Both the position numbers and the translations under genes were made by a program. Below the pieces are notes generated by a model. The model was not told the DNA's origin, searched no databases, and was given only the letters and a program-made list of their open reading frames with translations. 44,166 nt of DNA from Lactobacillus apis (GTDB lineage: Bacteria > Bacillota > Bacilli > Lactobacillales > Lactobacillaceae), in contig NZ_PDKP01000007.1 of NCBI RefSeq assembly GCF_002837055.1, forward strand, positions 7,781-51,946, read 5' to 3'. Numbering within the stretch: the stretch's first letter is position 1; each line of letters begins with the position of its first letter. Shown here one piece after another: positions 21,907-33,142 of this stretch.

Positions 21907-22845
21907 TTAATCTTCTTGACGAAGTGAAAGTCCCAAATCAGTTAATTTGTTTTTAACTTCTTCTAATGACTTGCGTCCCAAATTACGTACACGCATCATA
22001 TCTGCTTCTGTCTTATCAGTCAGTTCTTGCAGAGTATTAATACCAGCACGCTTCAGGCAGTTGTATGAACGAACAGACAAATCAAGCTCTTCAATTGTCA
22101 TTTCAAGCTTCTTCTCTGCAGTGTCGTCCTCTTTTTCAACCATCACGTCATTGAATTGGGTATTTGCATCAGCAGTTTCAAACACTTTAAAGTGTGCTAC
22201 CAAAATTTTAGCAGCAAAACTAAGGGCGTCATTAGGTTTGATTGAACCATCAGTCCAAATCTCTAAAGTGAGCTTGTCAAAATCATCTCTTTTACCAACA
22301 CGAGTTGATTCAACTTGATAATTAACTTTTTCAATTGGTGAAAAGAGAGAATCAACTGGAATAACACCAATTGGCATATCTTCACTCTTATTTTCACTTG
22401 CTGCAACGTAACCACGGCCATTTTTAACTGCAATTTGCATGTGTAAGTGTCCACCTTCAGCAATAGTACAAATATATTGCTCTGGGTTAAGAACCTGCAC
22501 ATCTGAGTCGACTTTTAAGTCATCTGCAGTAACAGTAGCCGGACCTTCAACGTCTACTTCAATTGTCTTTTGCTCATCAGAAAATGATTTCAATTGAAGC
22601 TTCTTTAGGTTCAAGATTATTTTAGCAACGTCTTCTCTAACACCTGGAACGGTTGAGAATTCGTGTAAAACATCATCAATTTGAACATAAACAAGTCCAG
22701 TACCTGGAATAGATGTAAGTAAAACTCTACGCAATGAGTTACCTAGAGTAGTACCGAAGCCTCGTTCTAGTGGTTCAATGACAAATTTACCATAAGACTT
22801 CTCTTGGTCCACAACGGTAATATTTGGTTTTTCAAATTCAATCAT
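21907..22845 (-). CDS. rpoA: DNA-directed RNA polymerase subunit alpha
   Basis: 312 residues from the ATG at 22845 ([12 protein letters not shown]), chosen over an upstream start at 22869 because AAAGGGG precedes it by 8 bases. The N-terminal dimerisation domain (1 to about 230) contains [13 protein letters not shown]. An acidic linker ([11 protein letters not shown]) joins the C-terminal domain ([27 protein letters not shown]) that contacts UP elements and regulators. Position between rpsK and rplQ is standard. Confidence 0.98.
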   Translation of the reverse strand: MIEFEKPNITVVDQEKSYGKFVIEPLERGFGTTLGNSLRRVLLTSIPGTGLVYVQIDDVLHEFSTVPGVREDVAKIILNLKKLQLKSFSDEQKTIEVDVEGPATVTADDLKVDSDVQVLNPEQYICTIAEGGHLHMQIAVKNGRGYVAASENKSEDMPIGVIPVDSLFSPIEKVNYQVESTRVGKRDDFDKLTLEIWTDGSIKPNDALSFAAKILVAHFKVFETADANTQFNDVMVEKEDDTAEKKLEMTIEELDLSVRSYNCLKRAGINTLQELTDKTEADMMRVRNLGRKSLEEVKNKLTDLGLSLRQED

Positions 22846-22890
22846 TACTAGGCCCCTTTCAAAACGCAACGTCCTTCATTAAGAACAAAA

Positions 22891-23274
22891 TTAAACACGA
22901 CGACGTTTTGGTGGTCTAGAACCATTGTGGGGAACTGGTGTAACATCACGAATTGCAGTGATTTCTAAACCAGTAGCTTGAAGTGATCTGATAGCAGATT
23001 CACGTCCAGCACCAGGACCTTTAACGGAAACTTCTACATGTTTCATTCCTTGGTCCATTGCACTCTTAGCTGCAGCTTCTGCTGCCATTTGAGCAGCAAA
23101 TGGTGTAGATTTACGGCTACCTTTAAAGCCCAATGCACCAGCTGAAGACCAGGCAATTGCATTGCCTTGAGCGTCAGTAATCATGACTAAAGTATTATTA
23201 AACGTAGAGTGAATGTGAGCAACGCCTTTTTCAACGTGCTTCTTTACACGACGTTTACGTGCTGTTTTAGGCAT
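22891..23274 (-). CDS. rpsK: 30S ribosomal protein S11
   Basis: 127 residues from the ATG at 23274, 7 bases after AGGAGG; a TTG one codon upstream is too close to the site. [10 protein letters not shown] and the C-terminal [13 protein letters not shown] are family landmarks. It sits on the 30S platform near the mRNA exit. Gap to rpsM is about 25 bases. Confidence 0.98.
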   Translation of the reverse strand: MPKTARKRRVKKHVEKGVAHIHSTFNNTLVMITDAQGNAIAWSSAGALGFKGSRKSTPFAAQMAAEAAAKSAMDQGMKHVEVSVKGPGAGRESAIRSLQATGLEITAIRDVTPVPHNGSRPPKRRRV

Positions 23275-23298
23275 CAATAAACCTCCTTATAATTTTAT

Positions 23299-23646
23299 TT
23301 ATCTCTTCTTACTGCCCTTACGTGTACGGGCATTATTCTTGGTATTTTGTCCACGAACTGGAAGTCCACGGCGGTGACGCATACCACGGTAAGAACCAAT
23401 ATCAATTAACCGTTTGATATTCATGCTGACTTCTCTACGTAAGTCACCTTCAACACGGTATTTATCAACTTCTGCGCGAAGCTTTTCTTGGTCATCTGGA
23501 GTCAAATCTTTTGAACGTATGTCTTCAGAAACACCAGCATCCGCACAAATTTTCTGAGCTGTTGGTTCACCAATACCGTAAATATATGTTAATGCAACAA
23601 CGATTCTTTTATCTCTTGGTAAGTCAACACCAGCAATACGTGCCAT
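23299..23646 (-). CDS. rpsM: 30S ribosomal protein S13
   Basis: 115 residues from ATG 23646 ([14 protein letters not shown]), 8 bases after AGGAGG. A GTG at 23655 would overlap that site. The basic C-terminal tail [17 protein letters not shown] contacts P-site tRNA and the subunit bridge. Upstream neighbour is rpmJ. Confidence 0.98.
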   Translation of the reverse strand: MARIAGVDLPRDKRIVVALTYIYGIGEPTAQKICADAGVSEDIRSKDLTPDDQEKLRAEVDKYRVEGDLRREVSMNIKRLIDIGSYRGMRHRRGLPVRGQNTKNNARTRKGSKKR

Positions 23647-23669
23647 AAATTGCACCTCCTATTTTGTTT

Positions 23670-23786
23670 TTAACCTTGACGCTGCTTGTGCTTTGGGTTT
23701 GCAGGGCAAATAACCATTACACGACCATGTCTTTTAATAATCTTACAATGTTCACACATTGGTTTAACAGATGGTCTAACCTTCAT
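23670..23786 (-). CDS. rpmJ: 50S ribosomal protein L36
   Basis: 38 residues: [20 protein letters not shown], then [18 protein letters not shown]. Cys11, Cys14, Cys27 and His33 form the zinc-ribbon site of the zinc-binding L36 type. It is one residue longer than the usual 37 because of PAN after Cys27. The ATG follows GGAGGGAAAC. It lies 15 bases behind infA and 24 before rpsM, the standard alpha-operon position. Confidence 0.97.
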   Translation of the reverse strand: MKVRPSVKPMCEHCKIIKRHGRVMVICPANPKHKQRQG

Positions 23787-23800
23787 GTTTCCCTCCGTTA

Positions 23801-24022
23801 TTATTTTATATACCGATAAGTAATTCTACCTTTTGTTAAGTCGTAAGGAGAAAGTTCAACAGTAACACGGTCTCCAGGCAAAATACGAATATAGTGCATT
23901 CTGATTTTACCAGAAACATGTGCTAAAATTTCAGCTCCATTTTCCAATTCAACTTTAAACATAGCATTAGGTAAAGTATCAATAACTTTACCCTTTACTT
24001 CAATGACATCATCTTTTGCCAA
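23801..24022 (-). CDS. infA: translation initiation factor IF-1
   Basis: 73 residues, a single S1/OB-fold: [44 protein letters not shown] and the GRITYRYIK end are all family signatures. It binds the 30S A site during initiation. The gene follows adk by 71 bases; no map gene lies between, unlike Bacillus subtilis. Confidence 0.98.
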   Translation of the reverse strand: MAKDDVIEVKGKVIDTLPNAMFKVELENGAEILAHVSGKIRMHYIRILPGDRVTVELSPYDLTKGRITYRYIK

Positions 24023-24093
24023 AGTGGTTCCTCCGCATTTAAACAGTCATACTTTGAAATTATAACACGGAAAAGTAAATATACAAATTATTA

Positions 24094-24744
24094 CTATTTA
24101 CTTAAAACCGCATCAACACTTTCAAAGACTTTTTCTGGAGTTTGCTCACCGTCAACGACGCTGAGAATTCCATTCTTTTGATAATAGTCTTTTAAAGGTG
24201 TATTCATCTTTTCGTTAACTTGTAAACGATTCTTTACTACTTCTGGCTTGTCATCTTCACGTTGGTAAAATTCGTGGCTACCACAACGATCACATGTACC
24301 CTCAACTTTAGGCATCTTTGTAATCTTATTATATGTTGCACCACATTTTTTACACATGAAGCGTGCTGACAAACGATTTACTAAAGTATCTTCTTTAACT
24401 TCAAGTGAGATAACATTAGTCAAAGGTTTATTTAGCTTTTTAGTGATTTCTTCTAAAAGTTCTGCTTGAACTATAGTTCTTGGAAAACCATCTAGAATGT
24501 AGCCTTCCTTAATATCAGGTTGGCCCAAACGTTCTTCAACTAATCTAGCTGTAACCTCATCCGGTACCAAATCACCTTTGTCAATATAACTCTTAGCTTC
24601 AAGACCAACCTTGGTCTCATTAGCCATTGCTTCTCTAAACATATCCCCAGTTGAAATATGAGTTAGATGATACTTATCAACAATTTGCTCTGATACTGTT
24701 CCTTTACCAGCACCTGGCAAACCTAAAAGAAATAAATTAATCAT
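24094..24744 (-). CDS. adk: adenylate kinase
   Basis: 216 residues. P-loop GLPGAGKGT at 8-16, GFPRT, and a long lid with four cysteines (CKKC and CDRC) that mark the zinc-binding lid of Gram-positive enzymes. It interconverts ATP, AMP and ADP. Ten bases behind secY, as in most Firmicutes spc operons. Confidence 0.98.
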   Translation of the reverse strand: MINLFLLGLPGAGKGTVSEQIVDKYHLTHISTGDMFREAMANETKVGLEAKSYIDKGDLVPDEVTARLVEERLGQPDIKEGYILDGFPRTIVQAELLEEITKKLNKPLTNVISLEVKEDTLVNRLSARFMCKKCGATYNKITKMPKVEGTCDRCGSHEFYQREDDKPEVVKNRLQVNEKMNTPLKDYYQKNGILSVVDGEQTPEKVFESVDAVLSK

Positions 24745-24754
24745 TTATTCGTTC

Positions 24755-26050
24755 CTATCTGATGAATCCTACATATTCTCTCTTCATTAACAAGCCGTTA
24801 ATTTGACGAGATAACTCCAAGACAACCCCAATTACGATCAATAAACTAGTTCCACCTAGTCCGATTGAACTTGGTAAGCCCCACAAATTAGTTGCAAGTT
24901 GTGGTAGCAATGCTACCAAACCTAAAAATACTGAACCAACAGTTGATAATCTAATCAACACTTTTGAAACGTATTTTTGAGTATCCTTGCCTGGCCATAC
25001 ACTAGGAATGTATGCACCTTGTTTTTGCAAGTTCTTAGCAAGCTTCTCAGGATTAACCTGAACAAAAGCATAAAAGAAAGTAAACAGTACAATCAACACT
25101 GTGTAAATTACTACACCAGGCGTAGTTTGCAGACTAAAGATTGTAGTCATTACCTTGTACCATTGTTGATCGCCTTGGGTTCTTTGAAAGGCCATTAAAA
25201 TTGTCGCTGGTGTTACGATAAACGAACTAGCGAAAATTACTGGAATAACACCTGAAACATTAACTTTTAATGGTAAGAAACTTTCTGAGCCACTGGTAGT
25301 TGCTCGTCTAGTGTATTGGATTGGAATTCGGCGATCTGCCTGTTCAACCCAAGTAACAATTTGAGTTACGATGAGTATTGCAATGATAATCGCAATGAAG
25401 AACACAATTCCTTGCCAACGGTCACTCGCACTATTGTTAATAACTTCATCTTTATAAAGCTGCCATAGGCCGCGCGGAAGTCGAGCAATAATACCAGCAA
25501 AAATGATAACTGAAACTCCGTTTCCTAAACCTTTATCAGTGATTTCATCACCTAACCAGGTTAATAACATTGTTCCGGCAGTCATCACAATTGCAATCTC
25601 AACATAGGATTGCCAAGTCTGCGATTTGACTAATCCCATCTCAGTCAAAGCGTTGAAACCAAGCGTGATTCCAATACTCTGAATGAAAGCAACAACCAAT
25701 GCAAGCCATCTTGTCACATTGTTTGTCTTACGACGACCTACTTCACCTTGCTTTCCCCATTCTACTAATGTAGGAACTATATCCATTTGCAATAATTGAA
25801 TAACAATTTGTGCAGTGATATACGGGGAAACACCCAGTGAAAAGATTGAGTAGTTATCTAGTCCACCACCGGACACAGTGTCCAGCATTGGGACCAAACC
25901 AGTTTGTGCAACTTGAGTAATCGCTTTTGCATTGACACCTGGAACAGTAATGTTAGCTCCAATGCGATAAAGCAAAAGAATAAAGAGGGTAAAATAAATC
26001 TTATTTCTAATTTCTTTATCCTTAAAGGCGTTCTTCAAAGTCGAAAACAT
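24755..26050 (-). CDS. secY: protein translocase subunit SecY
   Basis: 431 residues with ten expected membrane helices, beginning [20 protein letters not shown]. Signatures include NITVPGVNA, GVSPYITAQIVIQLLQ and QGAYIPSVWPG. It forms the channel of the Sec translocon with SecE and SecG. Its ATG overlaps the rplO stop by one base, so the two are coupled. Confidence 0.98.
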   Translation of the reverse strand: MFSTLKNAFKDKEIRNKIYFTLFILLLYRIGANITVPGVNAKAITQVAQTGLVPMLDTVSGGGLDNYSIFSLGVSPYITAQIVIQLLQMDIVPTLVEWGKQGEVGRRKTNNVTRWLALVVAFIQSIGITLGFNALTEMGLVKSQTWQSYVEIAIVMTAGTMLLTWLGDEITDKGLGNGVSVIIFAGIIARLPRGLWQLYKDEVINNSASDRWQGIVFFIAIIIAILIVTQIVTWVEQADRRIPIQYTRRATTSGSESFLPLKVNVSGVIPVIFASSFIVTPATILMAFQRTQGDQQWYKVMTTIFSLQTTPGVVIYTVLIVLFTFFYAFVQVNPEKLAKNLQKQGAYIPSVWPGKDTQKYVSKVLIRLSTVGSVFLGLVALLPQLATNLWGLPSSIGLGGTSLLIVIGVVLELSRQINGLLMKREYVGFIR

Positions 26051-26490
26051 TAGATCACCTCAACAGATCCGCCTGCAGCTTCAACTGCTTTCTTGGCAGC
26101 GGCGGAAACTTTGTTAACCTTTACGTTTAACTTAACTTTCAACTCACCATTGGCAAGCAATTTAACGCCTGATAATTCTTTCTTTACCAAACCGTTTTCT
26201 TTAAGACTTGCGATAGTTACTTCGTCATTGTCTTTAAACTTGTTTAAGTCGTCTAAATTAATAATTGCATATTCTTTACGGTTAACATTCTTAAAACCAC
26301 GCTTAGGCATAGTTCTGAATAATGGCATTTGTCCACCTTCAAAACCTAAACGAGTGTGTCCACCTTGACGGGCTAATTGTCCCTTTTGTCCACGGCCTGA
26401 AGTCTTACCGTAACCACTTGAAGTACCACGTCCAACACGTTTTCTAGTATTGCGTGAACCCTCAGCAGCATGTAATTCATGAAGCTTCAT
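26050..26490 (-). CDS. rplO: 50S ribosomal protein L15
   Basis: 146 residues. Glycine- and basic-rich N-terminus ([18 protein letters not shown]) and the [16 protein letters not shown] block identify it. It is a late-assembly 50S protein. TAATG junction with secY downstream; rpmD is 24 bases upstream. Confidence 0.98.
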   Translation of the reverse strand: MKLHELHAAEGSRNTRKRVGRGTSSGYGKTSGRGQKGQLARQGGHTRLGFEGGQMPLFRTMPKRGFKNVNRKEYAIINLDDLNKFKDNDEVTIASLKENGLVKKELSGVKLLANGELKVKLNVKVNKVSAAAKKAVEAAGGSVEVI

Positions 26491-26513
26491 TAATTCGGCA
26501 CCTCCTCAATAAT

Positions 26514-26699
26514 TTATTTGTTGATCTCTTCAACTGAGATCAAGTGTGCAATTTTCATCAATGCACCACGAGTAGCAGCGTTGTCTGGTAGAGTAGCTGT
26601 ACTATTGATTCTACCTAAGCCCAAAGCTTTAACAATTTTTTGTTGATTAGGTAGACGGTGCGCAGCACTTCTAATTAAAGTAACTTTTAATTCAGTCAT
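26514..26699 (-). CDS. rpmD: 50S ribosomal protein L30
   Basis: 61 residues: [20 protein letters not shown] followed by [20 protein letters not shown], the full L30 core. Position between rpsE and rplO is canonical. Confidence 0.97.
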   Translation of the reverse strand: MTELKVTLIRSAAHRLPNQQKIVKALGLGRINSTATLPDNAATRGALMKIAHLISVEEINK

Positions 26700-26712
26700 T
26701 TATATTGTCTCC

Positions 26713-27219
26713 CTAATCTAAATCTGCGTGACGAAGCTTTTCAACATCTTCACTAGTTCTAAGCTTCTTCAAACCATCAATAGTTGCACGAACAACATTA
26801 ATTGGAGTGTTTGAACCGAGTGACTTAGAAGTAACATCTGCGATACCAGCCATATCCATAACGATACGAACGGCACCACCGGCAGCAACTCCGGAACCAG
26901 CTGGGGCAGGTTTAATTAAAATACTACCTGAACCATAGTGTCCAATTACCTCATGAGGAATGGTAGTACCAACCTTAGGAACAGTAATCATGTTCTTTTT
27001 ACCAGCTTCAACGGCCTTACGGATTGCTTCTGGAACTTCTTGAGCTTTACCAGTACCAAAGCCTACACGACCTTTTTTGTCGCCAACGATTACCAAGGCA
27101 GCAAATCTCATTCGTTGACCACCCTTGACAACCTTGGTGACACGATTAATTGCTACTAACTGATCTTCGATGTCGTCTTTATTTCTGCGATTATTACGAG
27201 AATCGTTGCGGTTTGCCAT
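26713..27219 (-). CDS. rpsE: 30S ribosomal protein S5
   Basis: 168 residues. N-terminal KH-like dsRBD with [18 protein letters not shown], the loop where spectinomycin-resistance changes occur in other bacteria. The sequence [11 protein letters not shown] appears unchanged. The C-terminal domain has [16 protein letters not shown]. It controls decoding fidelity in the 30S body. Confidence 0.98.
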   Translation of the reverse strand: MANRNDSRNNRRNKDDIEDQLVAINRVTKVVKGGQRMRFAALVIVGDKKGRVGFGTGKAQEVPEAIRKAVEAGKKNMITVPKVGTTIPHEVIGHYGSGSILIKPAPAGSGVAAGGAVRIVMDMAGIADVTSKSLGSNTPINVVRATIDGLKKLRTSEDVEKLRHADLD

Positions 27220-27235
27220 GTATTTATCTCCTTCC

Positions 27236-27595
27236 CTAGAAATCTAATCCGTTTTCACGAGCGGCATCTGCCAAAGCTGAAATACGGCCGTGGTATAAGT
27301 AACCACTTCTATCGAACACAACATTTGAAATGTTTTTAGCTTTAGCTGCTTCGGCAATTGCCTTACCAACAGCTTGAGCCTGTTCTACTTTAGCTGAATC
27401 CTTTGCAACAGAATCATCTAAAGATGAGGCACTTGCTAGCGTTACACCCGCTACGTCATCAATTAATTGAGCGTAGATGTTTTTATTTGAACGAAAAACG
27501 CTTAAGCGTGGGCGCTCAGCAGTACCAGAAATTTTGCCACGAATACGTTTGTGACGCTTTAAGCGTAACTTGTTTTTATCTGGTTTTGAAATCAC
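27236..27595 (-). CDS. rplR: 50S ribosomal protein L18
   Basis: 119 residues. [24 protein letters not shown] and the end [22 protein letters not shown] are family marks. It binds 5S rRNA with L5. It sits 24 bases behind rplF. Confidence 0.98.
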   Translation of the reverse strand: MISKPDKNKLRLKRHKRIRGKISGTAERPRLSVFRSNKNIYAQLIDDVAGVTLASASSLDDSVAKDSAKVEQAQAVGKAIAEAAKAKNISNVVFDRSGYLYHGRISALADAARENGLDF

Positions 27596-27619
27596 AATTT
27601 CACCTCAAAAATTTATTTA

Positions 27620-28150
27620 CTATCTACCTGTCTTACCTTCCTTACGACGTACATATTCGTCAGTGTAACGAATACCTTTACCCTTGTAAGGCTCTGGTGG
27701 ACGTACATCGCGAATTTCAGCAGCAAATTGTCCAACATTTTGCTTTGAAATTCCTTCTACTTCAATTTCAGTTGCTGAAGTAGCTTTTACGGAAACACCT
27801 TCTGGTGCAGTCATTTCTACTGGGTGTGAGTAACCAACGTTTAAAGTTAACTTGTTGCCTTGTGCAGTTGCACGGTAACCAACACCGATTAACTTCAAAG
27901 TCTTCTTATAACCATTAACTACACCTTCAACCATTGAAGCTAAGTTAGCTCTTTCAGTACCATGAAGTGCCTTATCACTTTCACTTGAACGTGAAAAGTT
28001 GATCTTGCCATCTTCTTGCTTGAAAGTAATCTTTGGATCAAAGTATCTAGTTAATTCACCCTTAGGTCCCTTAACGGTGATGTTGTCACCATCTTTGGTA
28101 ACTGTGACACTATCTGGGACTTCAATTGTTTTTAAACCGATACGGCTCAT
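27620..28150 (-). CDS. rplF: 50S ribosomal protein L6
   Basis: 176 residues. [17 protein letters not shown] start and the C-terminal [20 protein letters not shown] motif are diagnostic. It lies near the factor-binding site at the base of the L7/L12 stalk. Confidence 0.98.
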   Translation of the reverse strand: MSRIGLKTIEVPDSVTVTKDGDNITVKGPKGELTRYFDPKITFKQEDGKINFSRSSESDKALHGTERANLASMVEGVVNGYKKTLKLIGVGYRATAQGNKLTLNVGYSHPVEMTAPEGVSVKATSATEIEVEGISKQNVGQFAAEIRDVRPPEPYKGKGIRYTDEYVRRKEGKTGR

Positions 28151-28174
28151 TGATTGTTCTCCTTTCTGTCAAAA

Positions 28175-28573
28175 TTACCAAACGTAAGCAACAACTTCGC
28201 CACCAACGTCTTTTTGTCTAGCTTCTTTATCGGTAATTACACCGGCAGAAGTTGAAACGATGGCGATACCTAAACCGTTAAGAACTTTAGGTAAGTTTTC
28301 AGCACTTACGTAGTTTCTAAGACCTGGCTTAGAAATACGCTTTAAGCCTGAAATGACACGTTCTCCGTCTGGACCATATTTCAAGAAAATCTTAATCATG
28401 CCTTGCTTGTTGTCATCAGTAACTTCGTAATCACGGATGAAGCCTTCGCGTTTCAAAATTTCTGAAATAGATTTTTTAATGTTTGATGCAGGAATTTCAA
28501 CTGAACTATGCTTTGCCATGTTGGCATTTCTAATTCTAGTCAAGTAATCTGCGATCGGATCTGTCATGACCAT
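28175..28573 (-). CDS. rpsH: 30S ribosomal protein S8
   Basis: 132 residues starting [17 protein letters not shown]. The first ATG is kept because AGGAGG lies 9 bases upstream; the second ATG, two codons on, would also be usable. The end [27 protein letters not shown] is typical. S8 binds 16S helix 21 and in E. coli represses the spc operon. Confidence 0.98.
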   Translation of the reverse strand: MVMTDPIADYLTRIRNANMAKHSSVEIPASNIKKSISEILKREGFIRDYEVTDDNKQGMIKIFLKYGPDGERVISGLKRISKPGLRNYVSAENLPKVLNGLGIAIVSTSAGVITDKEARQKDVGGEVVAYVW

Positions 28574-28595
28574 TTATGCTATCCTCCTAACCGTA

Positions 28596-28781
28596 TTACC
28601 AACTAGCCTTTTTAAGACCTGGGATTTGACCTTTGTGTGCTAAATCCTTCAAGCAAATACGGCATAAACCAAATTTACGATATACGGAGTGTGGACGACC
28701 ACATCTCTCGCAACGAGTGTATTCACGTGAAGAAAACTTAGCAGGACGATGATTTCTAATTTTTTGTGATGTTTTAGCCAT
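28596..28781 (-). CDS. rpsN: 30S ribosomal protein S14, zinc-binding type Z
   Basis: 61 residues with CERCG and CRIC pairs forming the zinc ribbon that defines the short type Z form, and the end [11 protein letters not shown]. Its position between rplE and rpsH is the usual Firmicutes one. Confidence 0.98.
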   Translation of the reverse strand: MAKTSQKIRNHRPAKFSSREYTRCERCGRPHSVYRKFGLCRICLKDLAHKGQIPGLKKASW

Positions 28782-28793
28782 TAGTGTCCTCCA

Positions 28794-29336
28794 TTATTTT
28801 GCAAACGGCATACCAAATTGACTTAAAAGCTCACGAGCTTCTTCATCAGTGTTGGCAGTAGTAACGATAACAACATCTAAACCTCTTGTACGATTAACTT
28901 TATCAAAGTCAATTTCAGGGAAGATAAGTTGTTCCTTAATACCTAAAGTGTAGTTACCACGACCATCGAATGAACGGCTTGAAACACCGCGGAAGTCACG
29001 AACACGAGGAAGTGAAACACTAATTAACTTGTACAAGAAGTCATACATTCTATCTCCTCTAAGGGTAACCTTAGCACCGATAGACATACCTTCACGTAAA
29101 CGGAAGTTAGCGATTGACTTCTTAGCCTTAGTTACTAAAGGCTTTTGACCTGAGATTAAAGCTAATTCTTCGACAGCTTCATCCAAGTTCTTTGCATTAG
29201 TAACAGCGTCACCAACACCCATGTTCAAAACGATCTTTTCGATTTTAGGTACTTGCATAACTGAGCTGTATTCAAACTTTTCTTGCAATGCAGGAACAAT
29301 TTTTTCTTTATATTCTTCTGCTAAATAATTTGCCAT
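28794..29336 (-). CDS. rplE: 50S ribosomal protein L5
   Basis: 180 residues. [15 protein letters not shown] and [21 protein letters not shown] are family signatures. It binds 5S rRNA and the P-site tRNA elbow. It lies 14 bases behind rplX. Confidence 0.98.
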   Translation of the reverse strand: MANYLAEEYKEKIVPALQEKFEYSSVMQVPKIEKIVLNMGVGDAVTNAKNLDEAVEELALISGQKPLVTKAKKSIANFRLREGMSIGAKVTLRGDRMYDFLYKLISVSLPRVRDFRGVSSRSFDGRGNYTLGIKEQLIFPEIDFDKVNRTRGLDVVIVTTANTDEEARELLSQFGMPFAK

Positions 29337-29350
29337 TTGTGTCCTCCTTC

Positions 29351-29602
29351 CTATTTCTTAGTTTCTTCTTTTTTGCTTTCAGACTTAGCAATAACCTTAA
29401 CGTTTGATGCGTGGATTGAACCTTCAGATTCAACTACACCACCATTAGCATTGGTTTGAGAAGGTTTTTGGTGTTTCTTAATTGTATTAACGCCTTTAAC
29501 AACCACACGGTTTTTCTTAACGTTAACAGAAAGAACAGTACCTTCTTTGCCTTTGTCTTTTCCGGCAATAACTTTTACTTTGTCACCAGTTTTAACAAAC
29601 AT
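29351..29602 (-). CDS. rplX: 50S ribosomal protein L24
   Basis: 83 residues. The KOW motif is in [19 protein letters not shown] and the [14 protein letters not shown] segment is also typical. It is shorter than the roughly 100 residues seen in Bacillus and ends in a lysine/glutamate tail. The start is a single plausible ATG (MFVKTGDKV) after GAGGTGCAC. Confidence 0.96.
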   Translation of the reverse strand: MFVKTGDKVKVIAGKDKGKEGTVLSVNVKKNRVVVKGVNTIKKHQKPSQTNANGGVVESEGSIHASNVKVIAKSESKKEETKK

Positions 29603-29619
29603 CAGTGCACCTCACTTAA

Positions 29620-29988
29620 TTATAAGACTTCAGGAGCAAGAGAGACGATTTTCATAAAGTCGTGCTCACGCAACTCACGTGCAACAGGCCCAAAGATACG
29701 AGTACCGCGTGGGCTCTTATCTGCATTAATTACAACGCCGGCATTTTCATCAAATTTGATGTATGAACCATCTTCACGGCGTGCGCCTGATTTTGTTCTA
29801 ACAATGACAGCTTTGACAACGTCACCTTTTTTGACAACGCCACCTGGTGTTGCTTGTTTAACAGTTGCTACTACGATATCACCAATGTTACCGGTCTTAC
29901 GTCTTGATCCACCTAAGACTCTAATAACTAATAGTTCTCTGGCACCAGAGTTATCAGCAACCTTCAAACGGGATTCATTTTGAATCAC
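29620..29988 (-). CDS. rplN: 50S ribosomal protein L14
   Basis: 122 residues. [20 protein letters not shown] and the end [16 protein letters not shown] are family hallmarks. It sits at the subunit interface near bridge B8. It is the first gene of the classic spc section, but no separate promoter was seen. Confidence 0.98.
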   Translation of the reverse strand: MIQNESRLKVADNSGARELLVIRVLGGSRRKTGNIGDIVVATVKQATPGGVVKKGDVVKAVIVRTKSGARREDGSYIKFDENAGVVINADKSPRGTRIFGPVARELREHDFMKIVSLAPEVL

Positions 29989-30020
29989 TATTTAATCCTC
30001 CCCTCACTAAATCCGCAAAA

Positions 30021-30287
30021 CTATACAGATTTCTTGACAATTTTTACTAAACGGAAGCGCTTTGTACGAGATAATGGACGGGTTTCCATGATACGAACAG
30101 TATCGCCAACTTTAGCTTCATTTTTTTCGTCTTGTGCGTAGTACTTCTTGGAGTACTTGATACGCTTTTTGTAAACAGGGTGATTCTTGTAAGTATCAAC
30201 AACAACTGTAATAGTCTTGTCATTCTTATCTGAAACTACTCGACCTTGATATACGTGACGACGATTTCTTTCGATTGTTTCGCTCAA
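30021..30287 (-). CDS. rpsQ: 30S ribosomal protein S17
   Basis: 88 residues. [20 protein letters not shown] and the [18 protein letters not shown] block identify it. It binds 16S rRNA early in assembly. It follows rpmC by about 18 bases. Confidence 0.98.
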   Translation of the reverse strand: MSETIERNRRHVYQGRVVSDKNDKTITVVVDTYKNHPVYKKRIKYSKKYYAQDEKNEAKVGDTVRIMETRPLSRTKRFRLVKIVKKSV

Positions 30288-30305
30288 GTTAATAACTCCC
30301 TTCCA

Positions 30306-30503
30306 CTAATCTTTCTTCAATGCATCTTCACTTAGAATTGTTTTAATTCTAGCGATGTTTTTACGGACTTTGCGTAGACGAGCGGTATTTTCTAATTGAC
30401 CCGTTGCTTGTTGGAAACGCAAGTTGAAGAGTTCTTCTTTATATTGCTTTTCCTTATCCAACATCTGATCAGTGGTTAGTGCTCTGATATCCTTAGCCTT
30501 CAT
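30306..30503 (-). CDS. rpmC: 50S ribosomal protein L29
   Basis: 65 residues from the ATG at 30503 ([14 protein letters not shown]). An upstream in-frame GTG at 30515 would lie in the GTAGGTGG binding site and is not used. The [26 protein letters not shown] helix pair is typical. Its start overlaps the rplP 3' end by 11 bases. Confidence 0.97.
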   Translation of the reverse strand: MKAKDIRALTTDQMLDKEKQYKEELFNLRFQQATGQLENTARLRKVRKNIARIKTILSEDALKKD

Positions 30504-30933
30504 TAGAATTGCCACCTACTTCCGAACTTCTTTTCACAAACTTACATTTAATTGGCAATTTTGTTGAAGCAAGTCTTAAAGCTTCACGAGCAACTTCTTC
30601 ACTAACTCCGCCAATTTCAAACATAATCTTTTCTCTCTTAACTACAGCTACCCAACCAGCTGGTGCACCTTTACCGGAACCCATCCGGACACCAACACCT
30701 TTGGCAGTGTATGACTTTTGAGGGAAAATTCTAATCCAAACTTTACCACCACGCTTCATGTAACGAGTCATCGCAACACGGGCAGCTTCGATTTGTTGAT
30801 TAGTAATCCAGTGAGATTCAAGAGCTTGTAAACCGTATTCGCCGAAAGCGATGGTCTTACCACCCTTAGCAGCACCACGCATCTTTCCACGGAATTCACG
30901 ACGGTGCTTTACTCTTTTAGGTACTAGAGGCAT
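30493..30933 (-). CDS. rplP: 50S ribosomal protein L16
   Basis: 146 residues. [20 protein letters not shown] and [20 protein letters not shown] are diagnostic. It shapes the A-site tRNA corridor of the 50S. It overlaps rpsC by one base (TAATG) and rpmC by 11. Confidence 0.98.
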   Translation of the reverse strand: MPLVPKRVKHRREFRGKMRGAAKGGKTIAFGEYGLQALESHWITNQQIEAARVAMTRYMKRGGKVWIRIFPQKSYTAKGVGVRMGSGKGAPAGWVAVVKREKIMFEIGGVSEEVAREALRLASTKLPIKCKFVKRSSEVGGNSNEG

Positions 30934-31604
30934 TATTTGTTTCCTCCCTTCACAGCTTTTGCAGGATTTTTACTCTTTGAAGGTAAAACTTCTCCGCGGT
31001 TGATCCATACTTGAACACCAATTTCACCGTATGTAGTGAAGGCATTTACCCAAGCGTAATCAATGTCAGCTCTTAAAGTTTGTAATGGAACACGACCTTC
31101 AGTGTGCCATTCTCTTCTTGCCATGTCGGCACCGTTTAAACGACCAGAAGTTTGAACTCTGATTCCTTTGGCACCAGCACGCATAGATCTTTGAGTTGCT
31201 TGACGCATAGCACGTCTGAAAGCAACACGAGCTTCAAGTTGGGCTGCAATACTGTCAGCAACTAACTTAGCATCAAGATCTGGCTTCTTAATTTCAACAA
31301 TATTAACGTGAACTTGCTTCTTAGTTAATGCATTTAATTGTTTCCTTAAAGCTTCAACTTCAGAACCACCTTTACCAATTACCATACCAGGCTTTGAGGT
31401 ATTAATTGATACGTTGATTCTATTTGCTGCACGTTCAATTTCAATAGTAGAAACAGAGGCATCCTTTAATTTCTTTGAGATGAAGTTTCTGATCTTCAAG
31501 TCTTCATTTAAGGTTTCTTTATATCCTCTGTCAGCATACCATTTAGATTCCCAGTCACGAATTACGCCGAGACGAAAACCATTTGGGTTAATTTTCTGAC
31601 CCAT
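30933..31604 (-). CDS. rpsC: 30S ribosomal protein S3
   Basis: 223 residues. The KH domain motif is [19 protein letters not shown] and the C-terminal domain has [22 protein letters not shown]. It lines the mRNA entry channel of the 30S head. It is coupled to rplP by a one-base overlap. Confidence 0.98.
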   Translation of the reverse strand: MGQKINPNGFRLGVIRDWESKWYADRGYKETLNEDLKIRNFISKKLKDASVSTIEIERAANRINVSINTSKPGMVIGKGGSEVEALRKQLNALTKKQVHVNIVEIKKPDLDAKLVADSIAAQLEARVAFRRAMRQATQRSMRAGAKGIRVQTSGRLNGADMARREWHTEGRVPLQTLRADIDYAWVNAFTTYGEIGVQVWINRGEVLPSKSKNPAKAVKGGNK

Positions 31605-31617
31605 TAATATACCTCCC

Positions 31618-31971
31618 TTAATCGTTCTTTTCTGAAACTACAACAACTACATGACTAGTTCTCTTGTTAATTGGAGAAGCCATACCCTTGGCACGTGGTC
31701 TAAATCTCTTTAAAGTAGCACCCTCATTTACGTATGCTTCTGATACGTAAAGGTTAGCACTTTCAAGATCGTAGTTATGTTCTGCGTTAGCAATTGCTGA
31801 ACGTAAAACTTTTTCAACGATTGGGGAAGCAGCTCTAGGCGTAAATTCCAAGATTGCCAATGCTTCAGCAACATCTTTGCCGCGAATCAAATCAACGACC
31901 AAACGTGCTTTTCTTGGAGCAATACGAACAGTTCTTGCTTCAGCCCTAGCTGAACTAATTTGTTCTGCCAT
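31618..31971 (-). CDS. rplV: 50S ribosomal protein L22
   Basis: 117 residues. [18 protein letters not shown] and the extended loop end [24 protein letters not shown] are present. The loop lines the exit tunnel, where macrolide-resistance changes occur in other bacteria; none of the typical insertions is seen. Confidence 0.98.
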   Translation of the reverse strand: MAEQISSARAEARTVRIAPRKARLVVDLIRGKDVAEALAILEFTPRAASPIVEKVLRSAIANAEHNYDLESANLYVSEAYVNEGATLKRFRPRAKGMASPINKRTSHVVVVVSEKND

Positions 31972-31990
31972 TTAAGTGTTTCTCCTTCCT

Positions 31991-32272
31991 CTATTTTCCA
32001 GTGGCCTTGTCGTCAGATGTCTTGTGTCCATGGAAAGTTCTCGTTGGAACAAATTCACCTAACTTGTGACCAACCATGTCTTCAGTAATATAAACTGGAA
32101 CATGTTTTCTACCATCGTAAACAGCTATAGTCAAACCAACGAAGGAAGGGAAAATAGTTGAACGACGCGACCAGGTTTTAATAACCTGTTTTTTCTCTGT
32201 GTCTGCTTGTGCATCGACTTTCTTCAGCAATGATGCATCAGCAAAAGGCCCTTTTTTAATACTACGGCTCAT
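31991..32272 (-). CDS. rpsS: 30S ribosomal protein S19
   Basis: 93 residues. [19 protein letters not shown] and [16 protein letters not shown] are family marks. It forms a 30S head pair with S13. It lies between rplB and rplV. Confidence 0.98.
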   Translation of the reverse strand: MSRSIKKGPFADASLLKKVDAQADTEKKQVIKTWSRRSTIFPSFVGLTIAVYDGRKHVPVYITEDMVGHKLGEFVPTRTFHGHKTSDDKATGK

Positions 32273-32290
32273 TAATTAACCCTCCTTCTG

Positions 32291-33127
32291 TTACTTGCTA
32301 CCCTTACGGTGACGAATAATTAGCTTCTCGCTAGCTTTCTTACTATCTCTAGTCTTAATACCGCGAGCTTTCTTACCCCAAGGAGTCATAGGTTGTGGAC
32401 GACCAACTGGAGCCTTACCTTCACCACCACCATGTGGGTGATCGTTAGGGTTCATTACAGAACCACGAGATTGTGGACGTCTGCCTAACCAGCGACTACG
32501 GCCAGCCTTACCTAATTGAATCAATGAGTGTTGTTCATTACCAACAACACCGATAGTTGCACGACAAGCTGACAAAATCTTACGAACTTCGCCACTTTGT
32601 AATCTAACTAAAGTGTACTTACCATCATTACCTAAAACTTGAGCACTGGTACCGGCACTTCTTACGAATTGTCCACCTTTGCCAGGTCTTAATTCAATGT
32701 TGTGAATTGAAGTACCAGTCGGAATGTTTGCTAATGGTAAAGCATTACCTGGTTTAATATCTGAATTTGGACCAGATTCAACAACAGCGCCAACTTTTAA
32801 GCCTTTAGGAGCTAAAATGTAAGCTTTGATACCATCAGTGTAGTGTAAAAGCGCAATGTTAGCACTTCTGTTTGGATCATATTCAATAGACTTAACAACA
32901 GCCTTTGCATTGTCCTTGTTACGCTTAAAATCGATGATACGGTACTTTTGTTTATGACCACCACCACGGTGTCTACTTGTAATACGACCATATGAGTTAC
33001 GACCTGCAGTATGTGATTGAGATTCAAGTAAGGTACGTTCTGGCGTAGTCTTAGTAATCTCAGCAAAGTCGGAAGAAGTCATATTACGGCGACCATTTGT
33101 GGTTGGCTTATAAATTTTAATAGCCAA
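32291..33127 (-). CDS. rplB: 50S ribosomal protein L2
   Basis: 278 residues. [38 protein letters not shown]-type C-terminal region includes the conserved His near the peptidyl transferase centre, and the [17 protein letters not shown] block marks the N-terminal domain. Gap to rplW is 15 bases. Confidence 0.98.
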   Translation of the reverse strand: MAIKIYKPTTNGRRNMTSSDFAEITKTTPERTLLESQSHTAGRNSYGRITSRHRGGGHKQKYRIIDFKRNKDNAKAVVKSIEYDPNRSANIALLHYTDGIKAYILAPKGLKVGAVVESGPNSDIKPGNALPLANIPTGTSIHNIELRPGKGGQFVRSAGTSAQVLGNDGKYTLVRLQSGEVRKILSACRATIGVVGNEQHSLIQLGKAGRSRWLGRRPQSRGSVMNPNDHPHGGGEGKAPVGRPQPMTPWGKKARGIKTRDSKKASEKLIIRHRKGSK

Positions 33128-33142
33128 TTGACTGACCTCCTA